64,000 nucleotides of DNA from Grammothele lineata. Lineage: Eukaryota; Basidiomycota; Agaricomycetes; Polyporales; Polyporaceae. A program made the translations under genes and the position numbers. The notes under the pieces are model-generated. The model was not told the DNA's origin. It saw only the letters and a list, made by a program, of their open reading frames with translations, and made no database searches. Shown piece by piece: positions 52,339-63,288 of the stretch (position 1 is its first letter; every line of letters begins with the position of its first letter). The DNA lies in assembly GCA_002150815.3 (NCBI GenBank), contig NDFF03000374.1, positions 62,001 to 126,000 of the forward strand, read 5' to 3'.

Positions 52339-54321
52339 GGTCGTTGTTGGAGGGGCAGGACGAGAGGACGGAAAAGGAGCTGATGGGCTGGTGGTGCGTC
52401 CGGAGAAGGCGTACTGGCAGCACGATCGGGGACGGACGAAAGCTCGGGAGAGCCCGAATTGACCTGCGGAGCCGCTGCGAACCCCCTCGGGTTCACGACA
52501 GTCTTATATTCTGTGGGTGCGACGGGAGCACATTGAAGTGGCCGGGGAATAAAAGGACCTCATCGAAGATGAACGCCGCAGAGACCAGGCCGAGCGTCCG
52601 GTCGAGGGCGCAGGCGAGGACAGGGCCGACAGGAACGGCCAGCGAGACGGGGCCACACGGCCGGCCAGACGAGAAGCCTCTCGCAGCCGAGGACAAGCTC
52701 GGACGAGCGGGCAGAGAAGCGTCGACCACGCCGAGCGAAAGGCGTCCCATCGCGAACAGACCGTCCCAGCGGAAGCCGCCCAGGTCATTCGGGCCCGGCA
52801 CCCGGGAGTGGAGCCCCCTCTGCCTTCTCCGGTGACAACAACTGCTCTATCATAGCAGTCCGGTCAGTCATCGTCAATCTGGGCCGCCGGTCTTGCGCAC
52901 CTCGACGTCCGCTTCACACATTCGGCCCCCATCGTCCCAGGGACTCGTCTGTAGCCGCGACCCGTCCTTGCGTTTTGCACGCTCGGCGGCTCAATGCAGG
53001 AAGCATAACGACTACAGTGTACTTGCACGAGAGCGAACTGACGAATGCTCTGGTGGACGGTAGCAGCTGGCAAACAGCAAGCCTGGCAAACAGCGACTGC
53101 TACCACCCGGCCACTCAGATTCAATCTCAGACGTTATGTAAGTTCCTGCTGGCTGACGTCACTGCTTCCTTGCGTTCTTCGATTTCTGAGTCTCGAGTCC
53201 TTGAGCTTCAGCATCTGCCTCGCGCAGTCTTCTTTTTTCTGCTCAAGACTACGCCCTGTGATCTTGGCCACGAACCGGAGCTGTCTATGCGTCCCCTTCG
53301 CTGCACATTCATCGGCTGCTGTCATCCACCGACCTCAAAGTCCTCGAGCTGTCGCACAATAATATCATTCAGCATACCCGCTACCCGCATGGATTAGCGC
53401 ACCCGCGTTCTAGCTGCCGAGTCCTCCCAGAGCGCGCTCTTGCCTATCATTAGAAGTCGTCAGCTACCGAGAAGTTGCCGCCGTCCCTTACAGCCTTCAC
53501 TAAGACGCCAATCAGCTCCGATGATCACATACTTTCTGAGGCCAAGTACCTACACCGCTGCAGACCGTCTCGGCGAGGGTGATGTCGAGATCGACATAAT
53601 GCCCCCTGCATCGAACACACGCAGCATAGATGACGTCGTGGATGATCTTCGTTGGAACTCCAGACTAATATACCCAAGGCTTCCGGACCTCAGATCGGGT
53701 TCGTCCCTTTCTCGAAACAACCCACATTGCTGCGATTCGTCCTCTTGCGAACTCGTTGAAATATTCTAGAATTCTTAGTATACGTTCCAAATATGCACTT
53801 GCTCTCGCCGATCTGTCTTTCCTAGCTAAGTTGCCGTGTCGCGATGAGGTCATAGTAAGTATTGTCGATCGTCACTAGTATATGGTCAAAAGCTGTCTTC
53901 TGTCCTGCAATCGCTTTTTGTTATGAAATCTCCCTAAGATATGGCAAGACGCATGCGCGTGGTCCACTGGTCTTTATCATAGGCTCTCCTTGCAGCACAA
54001 GTATAGTCGGATAGAGTTGTTCGTTGGATAATCTCGAATGTAGCGGTGGTTGCGGCGTGCCGCTGGGCATATGATAAAACTCCCGTTCTTCGACTGTATG
54101 CCTGCGCCCATCGATCTTCTTGCCCTGTGGAGTGCACTCCGAGTGCGAGCCGACGGACCGGATAGCGTGTATGTAGGAAATGCCACATGGCCCAAATTGG
54201 CTGGTCAAGCGCTCGCCTGCGCCCCTGGCGGACGACCGGCTAGAGCCTGGCAGAGCCAGCTCCAGCTTCGAGTCGCCACAGCGGCCTCGCTGTTGCGTTC
54301 TCCCTCTTTCCACCATCCTCC
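52339..54321. other. Intergenic region with a possible LRR/F-box relic
   Basis: Besides the possible relic at 52980-53770, the interval holds only short open frames. The end near 54200-54321 is C/T-rich on the plus strand and is probably the leader of the membrane-protein gene. Confidence 0.35.
52980..53770 (+). pseudogene. Possible degraded leucine-rich-repeat (F-box type) gene
   Basis: On the plus strand two leucine-repeat-like pieces occur in different frames: ESRVLELQHLPRAVF (about 53185-53230) and LLSSTDLKVLELSHNNI (about 53315-53370). They are broken by frame changes and stops and no start codon or complete splice pattern links them. The pattern of short L-x2-L-x-L units would fit a decayed F-box/LRR gene, a large family in agaricomycetes. 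The match is weak. Confidence 0.22.
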
Positions 54322-55593
54322 ATGTCTGCGACGGACCCCTCGCATTCACCGCTCTTGCAGGACCGTTCAGCTCCTGCTCTTGTTCTCTCCACGGGCCCTC
54401 CTGAGGATCCACCGCCTCCTTATCCTACGGCGCGTCGCAACCGGAATAATCGCAGAAGACGCGCTGCTGTCGACGCTATCGACCACGCCCATCTCCAAGT
54501 CCCATCCGACGACTACGACTCTCCTCTTCACCAGCAATCCAATCCTCAAACCAGATCAGAGTATCCCGACGATGCCGAGGCCACGGAGAACACGCCTCTC
54601 CTTAGCCCCCACTCTCCTGGTTCTCCCCGCCCCGTGCTCCAGGCCGGTTTACGTCGACGACGAACCCTTTCCCTCACAAGCACCCTACGCTCTTCCGGCT
54701 CACTAGCCCCATCCTTTGCGCAAACTGTGTTCTCCGCGTTCCAGCCGGAACGCGACTCGGACATCGATCCTGATTGTCACGAGGACAGTGGAGACAATGA
54801 CGAGTCGGATGGACCCGAGTTGGATAGCCCCATAGGACGCGACTACGACGCCCAACAGAGAGCATTTGCAGCAGACCTGTCTGGTTATACCCAACGCCAC
54901 GCGCAAAGACAGCTTCCACTTCCTTTCGGCGCGCGTTGCAGGCGGTACTTCCGCCCCCTTCGAAAACGGGCGTACTACGCTGCCATCCTACACCTCGTCG
55001 TCCTCAATTTCCCTTACGCCTTGCTTGCATGGGTGTTCCTTTTCGTGTTTACGCTGGTACGTGCCCCTCCGCCCGCGCGTCCGCAGCTGCTGAGCACGCA
55101 CGCTGACGACTGAACGCCACAACAGGTTGGCACTTGCACACTAATGGCGCTCCCCCTTGGCGCAGTGCTGTGTTTCATCGACCTCTTCGGTGCGCGTCTG
55201 CTCGCGAGGGGCGAGCTCGCGCTCCAGACAACGTTCCACGGCCCGCTCTCGTACCCGCTCCCTCAACCGCCCCTCCCGATTTTCACGCGCACGCGGCCGC
55301 CCACTCCAGCGCAGCTCGAGGCGGGCGTACCGGCGAGCGCGGTGGTGAAAGAGACGTCGTTCTACCGTAACGCGTACGCGATGTTCACGGACCCGACTAG
55401 CTACCAGGCGCTGTTCTACTTCCTCGTGCTCAAGCCGGGCGTGACAGTGCTCATGTTCCTGTTCTTCTTGGTCATAGTACCCGTCGCTGCGGCGACGGTG
55501 GTCGCGCTCCCGGCGGTGATGCGGCTTGCGCGGAGGATGGGGATATGGCAGGCGAACGTGGCCGTTGAAGGGCTTTATTTCGCTGCCCGGTGA
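54322..55593 (+). CDS. Four-helix membrane protein, sensor-domain-like (400 aa)
   Basis: Two phase-0 exons (54322-55056 and 55126-55593) give 400 aa. The first 215 residues are Ser/Pro/Arg-rich and disordered-looking, with an RRNRNNRRRRAAV patch and an acidic DSDIDPD region. Two helices follow at about residues 218-245 (YYAAILHLVVLNFPYALLAW) and 246-270 (TCTLMALPLGAVLCFIDLFG). A loop with TTFHGPLSYPLP and TSFYRNAYAMFTDPTSYQAL leads to another hydrophobic pair around 340-385 (FYFLVLKPGVTVLMFLFFLV and VPVAAATVVALPAVM). This two-plus-two arrangement with a central loop resembles the putative Sensor domain of actinobacterial histidine kinases; no kinase part is present. Function unknown. Confidence 0.7.
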
Positions 55594-55759
55594 TGATATT
55601 GTGGGCGTTCCGGTAGGATGCTCCACTTGTACTGTACATTTCGTAAACGTGTAGGTTGTACGCTCCTTGGCGGCAGTGCGCGCAGGTAGCTGCTATGCCA
55701 CAGCTGTCCGTTTTCACCTCTTTATATGCGCATGCCGCGCGTTTCGCGTGAAGGACGTG

Positions 55760-56046
55760 CGAGTCAAAGGCCAGAGAGAGGTGCGCGTCGGCGGTAAGAT
55801 AGGGTTAGGGTTCATGTAGCCTTTAGCCGTCCCGAAGATGTCAGTCCGCAGACTGTTGGCCAACTGCGCCTCCTCCTTCTCTCCGCCCGCGGCTCGCCGA
55901 ACTCGCTCCTCGCCTCAGCTCCGACTGGTACTTTCGCCATCTTGGTGTGGCCCGTAATTAGTCGGGTGCAACGATCAAACTGTGCGTGCTCACACCTTTA
56001 CTCATCCCGTTTAAAAACCCGGCCTTAACCCGCGTGCGCTGACTCG
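55760..56046 (+). promoter_or_regulatory. TRP1 upstream region with two Gcn4/CPC1-like half sites
   Basis: TGACTCG occurs at 56040-56046 on the plus strand and in inverted orientation at 55760-55766. Both differ from the TGACTCA consensus of the general amino-acid control factor only at the last base. A TTTAAAAA element lies at 56010-56017, 135 bp before the ATG. Known cross-pathway control of tryptophan genes in fungi makes the sites plausible, but two seven-base matches in 400 bp could be chance. Confidence 0.4.
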
Positions 56047-56144
56047 ACCCAGCCCAGGTCTTTTTCTACCCGCGGTCCTTCTACGTTCTCCAACCCCAGC
56101 TCCCCACCCACCACTTCCCGCTCACCTCCTCTTGATCACACACC

Positions 56145-59100
56145 ATGGCCCTCGTCCTCCCGCTCGAGCTGACGCGCCCCCTGGACGTGCTCCTGATCGA
56201 CAACTTCGACTCCTTCACCTGGAACATCTACCAGTCGCTCTGCCTGCTCGGCGCGGACGTGACCGTCATCCGGAACGACGCGATCACCGCCGCGGCGTTC
56301 CCGCTCCTCAAGCTCAACTCGCTCATCGTCTCGCCCGGCCCGGGACACCCCCAGACGGACTCGGGCATCTCGCGCGAGGCGATCAAGTACTTTGCGGGGC
56401 GGGTGCCCGTGCTGGGCGTGTGCATGGGCCTGGAGTGCCTCGTGGACGTGTTTGGGGGCAGCATCGGGTGAGTTGGGATGTCCGGTGTCGTTTGTGCGAC
56501 GTTGCGCGCTGGCGAGGGGGTTGTGCGGCGGAGTGGTGGAAGAGAGGCGTTTGCTTGCGCAGTTACCGTTTGCGTGTGTGTGTGTGTGGTAAGGCGGCGC
56601 ATCGCTGGCGTCTCGCGTGTGCATGGGTTCCGCTTATGCTCCCGCGAGGCGTCTGTGGAGGTTGCGTACGCGGTGATCTTCTTTGCTGTTATGGGCAATG
56701 GATGAGAGTGCGGTGCTTCTGCGTCCAAGTCAGATCCTTGTTTGCCCAACAAACTTCCATCTACCATACGTTGGAATGTTCTCTGACATTGTATGTCCGT
56801 GGACGCCGCGCCGTGCATCGCATCGAAGAGGCTCACGGCCTGGAAGGCGTAAAGCTCGCACGCACAGGGTGTTTCACATTGACGCAGAAAGAGCCGTGAG
56901 TGTTGAGGATGGAGCTTCCAAGCTTGGTGGTGGTTAGCGTCTGGCGAAAGCGATAACACTCAGGATGCCTGGAAGTCTCCAGCGGATTGGCTCCGACGTC
57001 GGCAGATGCACGCAGTGCTTCAGTGGCTGGGTGCTTGGATAGGCAGCGTCGATCTCTATCTTCTCTGATAGCTTGCAGGGCTTCTTAGGATTGCGAGTGC
57101 TGATGCCATTGCCCAGATTTGCAGGGGAGATCATGCACGGAAAAGTGAGCGCGATCCGGCACGACGGCCGGGGCTGCTTCAAGGACGTCCCGCAGGGGAT
57201 CAAGTCGACGCGGTACCACTCGCTGAGCGCGAGCACGACTACGCTGCCTGCCGACCTTGCGATCACGGCGATTGCGCAGGAGAGTGGGGTGATTATGGGC
57301 GTGCGGCACCGCAAGTACACGCTGGAGGCGGTGCAGTACCACCCGGAGAGCATCCTGTCTGAGGGCGGAGACACGCTGCTGAAGAACTTCCTGGCTCTGC
57401 GCGGAGGCACGTGGGAGCTGAACCCGACGTTCCGGGTGACGGCGGACGCGCTGCCCGCGTTCGGGCTGGAGGGCATCGCAGACAAGGTGCCGAGCACGAC
57501 CGCGAACGGGAACGCCACCGCGGGGACGTCGTCGTCCAAGGTGCCGACCATCCTCGAGAAGATCTATGCCCAGCGAATCAGCGACGTCCAGGCCGCCAAG
57601 CAGACGCCGGGCACGACCCCCGAGGACCTCGAGACCCTCCTCAACCTGAACCTCGCCCCGCCCGTGATCGACTTCCTCGCCCGCCTCAAGCAGGCCCCCA
57701 AGAAGCCTGCCCTCATGGCGGAGGTCAAGCGCGCGAGCCCCTCCAAGGGCCCCATCGCCATGACCGTCAACTCGGCCCAGCAGGCTCTTACCTATGCCCT
57801 CGCCGGCGCGTCTGTCATCTCCGTCCTTACGGAGCCCACTTGGTTCAAGGGCACACTTCTCGACATGCGCCTCGCCCGCCAGGCCATTGACGCCCTCCCC
57901 CATCGGCCCGCCATCCTCCGCAAAGACTTCATCTTTGATGAGTACCAGATCGCCGAGGCCCGCCTCCACGGCGCCGACTCTGTCCTTCTCATTGTCGCCA
58001 TGCTCCCGACCCCGCGCCTTCATGCGCTCTATGAGTATGCACGCTCGCTCGGCATGGAGCCCCTCGTCGAGGTCAACAACGCCCGCGAGATGGAGGCCGC
58101 GCTCGCCCTCGGCGCAAAGGTCGTCGGCGTCAACAACCGCAACCTCCACGACTTCCAGGTCGACATGCAGACCACCAGCCGCCTTGTCGACATGGTCCGC
58201 GAGCGTGACATCATCCTCTGCGCCCTTAGCGGCATTAAGGACGTCGAGGACGTCCGGACGTACGCTGAGCAGGGCATTAATGCCATCCTCGTCGGCGAGG
58301 CGCTCATGCGCGCAAAGGACACCAAGGCGTTCATCCGCCAGCTCCTCGACTGGCCGGAGCCCGAGGACCCCAAGGGTAAAGGGGTCGAGACTTTGCCGCC
58401 CCTTGTCAAGATCTGCGGCGTCAAGACCGTCGACGAAGCTATCCACGCCATCGAAGCCGGCGCCGACATGATCGGCCTTATGTTCGTCCCCAAGAGCAAG
58501 CGCTACGTCTCGCCCGAGCAGGCCCGCAAGATCTCCGCCGCGGTGCACTCGCACCTCCTCGCGCAGGCCGAGCAGCAGCCAGCGCACGCTACCGCCAACG
58601 GGACAGCGGCGACCGTGGAGGACATGCAGAACGAGCCGTGGTTCACGGCGCACGCGCGGCGGCTCAGCGCCGCCCTGGCGCGGGAGGGCGCGCGCCGGCC
58701 GCGCGTCGTGGGCGTGTTCCAGGACCAGCCGCTCGAGGCGGTCCTCGCCGCCGTCGAGGACGCGCAGCTCGACATGGTCCAGCTCCACGGGCGCGAGCCT
58801 GTTGGGTGGGCGCGGCACGTCCCCGTGCCCGTCATCCGCGCCTTCCACGTCGACGAGGAGGGCCACGGGCTCGCGGGCATCGCGCGCCCGGGCCCGCATG
58901 AGTTCGTCCTTCTGGACGCGGTCGCGAAGGGCAGCAAGGACGGGCTTAGCGGGGGTACGGGGACCAGGGTGGACGTCGAGATCGCGAGGGCGGTTGTGGA
59001 TAAGGGCGAGGTGGGTGGTGGGAGCTTGCCCATCGTGCTTGCCGGCGGGCTCACCCCGGACAATGTGGAGGAGGTTGTCCGCGCGGTGCGCCCGTGGGCG

Positions 59101-59199
59101 GTGGACGTCAGCGGTGGCGTCGAGCTCAAGGACGGGTCGGCGAAGGACCCGGCGAGGGTTCAGGCGTTCATCGCTGCTGCGAAGAGTGTGAAGTTGTAG
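56145..59199 (+). CDS. TRP1: Trifunctional tryptophan-biosynthesis protein (GATase, IGPS, PRAI; 801 aa)
   Basis: Exons 56145-56467 and 57117-59199 join in phase (802 codons with stop). The glutamine amidotransferase of anthranilate synthase spans about residues 1-220: NFDSFTWNIYQSL, SPGPGHP, the nucleophile GVCMGLEC and HPESIL. Indole-3-glycerol-phosphate synthase follows: PALMAEVKRASPSKGPI, TEPTWFKG, LRKDFIFDEYQI. The C-terminal phosphoribosylanthranilate isomerase starts LVKICGVKTVDEAIHAI, with MIGLMFVPKSKRYVSPEQA, DMVQLHGRE and VLAGGLTPDNVEEVV. This is the usual ascomycete/basidiomycete fusion order. The join GGSIG-FAGEIMHGKVS restores the conserved GATase sequence and confirms the intron, which is unusually long at 649 nt. 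Confidence 0.95.
56574..56588. repeat. (GT)7 dinucleotide repeat in the TRP1 intron
   Basis: Uninterrupted GT repeat in the 649-nt intron of TRP1. Confidence 0.8.
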
Positions 59200-59350
59200 A
59201 TTCTGAAAGCATAGTAGAGTATGATTGTAGAGTATGTTGGTGTCACGATACAGTTGTACGTTCACGTTGGTTTCACGGGCATGGAATGAAGCACAGGAGG
59301 AATAGGAAAGATTGTGTCATTGGAATGGCGTAAGGAAGTAAGTATCGTAA

Positions 59351-59443
59351 GACACTATGGCCGAGTGGTTAAGGCGACAGATTCGAATTAGTTCGACTAT
59401 CTGTTTCCCTCTGGGAGCGCAGGTTCAAATCCTGCTGGTGTCG
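59351..59443 (+). tRNA. tRNA-Ser (CGA anticodon) with an 11-nt intron
   Basis: The seven-pair acceptor stem GACACTA/TGGTGTC encloses a D arm (GCC-GAGTGGTTAA-GGC), an anticodon stem ACAGA/TCTGT, a long variable arm (CCC-TCT-GGG) and a T arm GCAGG-TTCAAAT-CCTGC. The discriminator base is G (59443), as in serine tRNAs. The anticodon CGA is at 59384-59386. An intron at 59388-59398 follows base 37 and contains TTCGA, able to pair with the anticodon region. The spliced tRNA is 82 nt, normal for tRNA-Ser. It reads UCG codons. Confidence 0.93.
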
Positions 59444-59447
59444 TTTT
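59444..59447 (+). terminator. Pol III terminator of tRNA-Ser
   Basis: A TTTT run directly after the discriminator base. Confidence 0.8.
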
Positions 59448-61675
59448 GCCGGGGTGGTGTGGAATTTCATTGCCAGAATCATGGGCATGGTGCTTCGCAA
59501 TCGATGTATGCAAGATGAAGCATGGTGAGGTACAGTGTTCGTTTCTACCGCAGCATATATTGGAGGCAATAGTATCCAATACGGTGTTGCATCACTTGGT
59601 CTCCCGTAGGTTGCCCAGCTACGCACAACTGACGGCGACAGTGATCGCACCCATGTTTGGCCTCACTGGCATCAACGTAGATCGTCAGTTATTGGAATGT
59701 AGCTACGGCGGCTCGAGCGACGTGGTGTATGGGCGATGCGCTCGTTTCCGACCAATTGGTACGCTTCATTCATGCCCACTCCGTGAACCGGTGTATAGCA
59801 CGCTAAATCCGATCGAAGAGCGGCGTTGAGGAGCCCATATTTCACCCGGTGTGAACTGGGCGCGAACTTGTCAGAAGCCGCCCGCCTTGAGCCCGCGTCT
59901 GTGACCAATAGCATCTGAGACGTGAGGTGCACAGGCCGCAGAGAACGCTTGGCGAGGACCTACTTGGGGTAAGGAGCTGAGCGAGACAGTCCTTGAGATT
60001 TGGAACAACTGAATGGAGAGGACAGGTTAACGAACTTTGTTCGGGGAATATAGCGCTAGCACGTCTGCGCATTGAGTGGGGCCATAGGAGTGTTACGAGC
60101 CAATGGAAGTTCTAACATACACGCACAGTAAAGTCGCTCCATCTACGCGGTGACTCCACGAGCGTTGAGCGACTCGTTTGGAACGCGGGTTAGCCCTGGC
60201 CATCATTTGGGAGGTCAATTCAAGCGAGGCATATCGCAGTGCCATAACCTGTCCGCGAGGCTGCGTGAGGCCTATAAAGTGGGAATGATGGTTGAGCAGT
60301 CGTCTTGGAGGTATATGCGTAGAAACGGTCGTTGAAACACTGCAGTCGTAGCCGTATTTGGGTTTCACCTATGACAATGACGGGGCAAAAACAGGGAGCG
60401 CATGCGCAGCGCGGACACCGACGCCGCCGTAGTCTGAGAGCAACATGTCAGATACAGCGCACCGTACTCGGGAATCTCGCATGTCACAGAAAGTCCCGTT
60501 CATTCCGGAACGTCGTATAGACTTGATGTGTATTCGATGCGAGCGGCGATAGATATCTTCAATAGGGACTGCTGTTTTTGGAACGTCCATTGTGGCTAGC
60601 GGAGACCTCGCACTAGTGTTAGTGAAGAGGAAGGCGAACCCCGCTCCTCGGATACCGCTCGGCATTGACACTGTTGTACTGACGTACTTCGCCGCGGAGC
60701 TTCTCCGCGCATGGCAGCCCAGGCCCACGCGACGACGCCAGAAGGAGGCGTCCTTGGACAATGATGACCACGTTAGTGGGTCCAGAAGAAAGGGAAGACG
60801 AAAGGAAGATCACCTTCTGGCTACCGGCAATCATGGCGCGCGCACGGCGCAACTCAGGTGGGCGTTGGACGACGTTCGAAGCCGTCTCTCGAATTCTGCG
60901 ACTATGTTCTCCGTCCGTCGTGTCGAGACGCGTATTGCCTCCGACACGCGAAGCTACGACTGGCACTAGGCGAAGCCAGGCAGACGTTGTAGCGTTGGCA
61001 TGTTGTTGAGGTCTGTATCCACCCGACCCAGGGCCCCCGCGTACATGGAAGGTACTTAGGGAGGTATATAGTGGTAGAGAAGCCGTATTTGCCACAAGAC
61101 GAGAGGAGCAAGCCGACAGGGAGCAAGCTTGCGAGGGTCAACAGGACTAAGGGTAAGAAAAAAGTACTACGTAGGTAATTACAGTGGGATAAAGACAACA
61201 AAAGCGATCCAGACACATCCAGACATGAGCACAATCACGAGTGGAAGACGTGAAACGGAAAGGGAGAAAGTGCGGCGGAGAAGCGGTCGTGGATCGAAGT
61301 GGGGGCGGCGATGGGGGGTGGTGTGTGCTCGAGATCACAGCGGCATGTGGACATGTAAGGAACGGCAGGGAGCGACGTGGGCGAGCCAGGGGGCTAGCGT
61401 ATCAGGCGAGAAACATTTTCCAACTATGTACAATATGCGGTGGAAGTGCAGTGCCCGGCGGAGCGCGACGCAGCCACAGCGCGCGCCGAAGAGGCGAAGG
61501 TGATCATGATGAAAGTCGTGAACGCCGGGATATGACACATGGTGGAAGGTATGCGGAGAGAGAGATGATGGACCGGGACCGGGAAGAGAGGAAACGACGC
61601 CGAGGATAAGAAGATGCAGCATGCACACAGACGAAGCGAGGCCCGTTGATCAGACGTCCGCGTCGAAGCCCATAT
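59448..61675. other. Gene-poor stretch between the tRNA and the G-alpha gene
   Basis: Only short open frames on both strands and no recognisable domain. The stretch is more AT-rich than the genes beside it. A purine-rich piece (about 61230-61620, plus strand) lies next to the 3' end of the G-alpha gene. Confidence 0.45.
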
Positions 61676-63288
61676 TTACAGAAGACCACATTCCCGCAAG
61701 TGAAGTTGCAGGAGAATGTCCTGTATGGCGCTCAGAACGACTGTGATCGCGCCGTAGTTCGTACCGTGCAAGATCCGACGGGAGACGGGTCACGCCACGA
61801 CATCGCCATAGAGAAATCGGCGAGAGTCGGCGTCCGTACCACGATGTTGATAGGTTGAGGGGGGAGACGAGACGTGGGTATAAGATGACGGAAAGGGGCA
61901 GGGCATCATTCCAACAATCAGCGCTGAGCGTGAAAAGACCAAGGAGGCGAATGGACGTACACTTGATTTGTTGGGTATCCGTTGCGCAGGTGTAGTGCGC
62001 GTAGATCTGCTTCGTCGCTGCGCTCTGGTTGAGCGACACGAAGCGATGAAGGAGATAGTTGCATGCTGCGTCGTAGTCGTCGCCGCCGGTGTAGTCGGGG
62101 AAGTAGTCACCCAGTGGCGACCGGGGCAACTTCTCAGCGAACAGATCAATCTTGTTCAGGAACAAGATCTAATCAGACACAGTTGCATGTACGAGTCAGC
62201 GTCTCAGTCAGCATTGAAGGGTAACACTGCTTACGATCGACGTCTTCACAAACCATCTCGAATTGCATATCGAGTCGAAGAGCGTAAGGGCCTCCTGCAT
62301 ACGGTTCTGCGAAGGAAATGAAGCGTGAAGAGATGTTAAACAGAGAGTGCCGGCCGTAACATACCACACTCTCATCCTCATAAAGCATCTGATCGTACTC
62401 GCTGAGGGAGACGAGGAAGACCAGGGCGGTAACGTTCTCAAAGCAGTGAATCCACTTCTTACGCTCGGACCGCTGGCCGCCGACATCGAAGAGCTTGTAG
62501 GTGAGCTCGCCAACCTTGAACGTAGTCTCGGTGATACCAGTGGTCTTGACACGGGAGCGGAGGATGTCCTGGTCGGTAGGCATGTAGTTGGGGGCGGTCA
62601 TGCGGTCGATAGCGTTGAAGTAGTAAACGGCCGAATCGTTGAGCTGGACTCGCGGGAACGAGCAACGGCCTCCTTGACGCCGGGATCCTTCCAAAGCCCG
62701 CGGATGGAGTCCGCGACGTCGCGAGGCATAACGTCGCCCTCAATCTGACCGGGCAGAGAGAGGACGACGGACCGCCGGGCATCGTTTTGAGGAGAGAGCT
62801 GGATATCCAAGTGCGGCATGGCCTCAAGAATGGCACTGGGAAAGCAGTGGGATATGAACGCCCGGAGGGACGAGGGGGCTGGTTGGAGATGAGACTGACC
62901 GCATGGACTGGATCGTGTTGGAGAATATGATCTCCTTGTACGAGTCACGCTCCTGCTCGTTGTAGCCGCCATGGTTGATGATTTTCATCTGTTTGAGGAC
63001 GGTGGACTGGAAGACGGGGGGACGTGTCAGTCGGGGAAGGGGGCGAGTGAGGATGGAGGAATGACCTTTCCAGACTCTCCCGCTCCCAGAAGCAACATCT
63101 TAATCTCATTCTTCGCCATCATACGGTCGCGCTTGAGCTGGTTCTCAATCTCGTCATTGCCTGAGGGGGACGGGAGAGGTGAGCTGGGTAGACGGACAGG
63201 AGGGAAACAGGGGGCGAAAGCGGGTTGATTGGGAGTACTTACGGGCCTTGGCCTCGTCGTCGATGCCGGAAGACTGAACGCAACCCAT
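61676..63288 (-). CDS. Heterotrimeric G-protein alpha subunit (Gi-like)
   Basis: The ATG complements 63286-63288; the first exon encodes [15 protein letters not shown], with Gly2 and Cys3 suited to N-myristoylation and palmitoylation. After an intron comes [20 protein letters not shown] and the P-loop GAGESGK-ST (residues 41-49), split by an intron between Lys47 and Ser48. Later blocks are [15 protein letters not shown] (switch I), [18 protein letters not shown] (switch II), [12 protein letters not shown] (NKxD) and the TCATDT guanine-binding motif. The last exon ends HLRECGLL, with a Cys four residues from the end as in Gi proteins. Length is about 350 aa over eight or more exons. It would act in pheromone or nutrient signalling; the exact fungal subgroup cannot be fixed by eye. 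Confidence 0.93.

Noticed and set aside
57085..59265. A 726-codon open frame on the minus strand across TRP1
   Set aside because: It is exactly antisense to the confirmed TRP1 coding exon. Strong GC preference at third codon positions removes stops from this frame, and its Arg/Val/Asp/Leu-rich translation has no domain.
59448..61675. A transposable element next to the tRNA gene
   Set aside because: Insertion near tRNA genes is common, but no terminal repeats, target duplication or polymerase/transposase motif could be seen.
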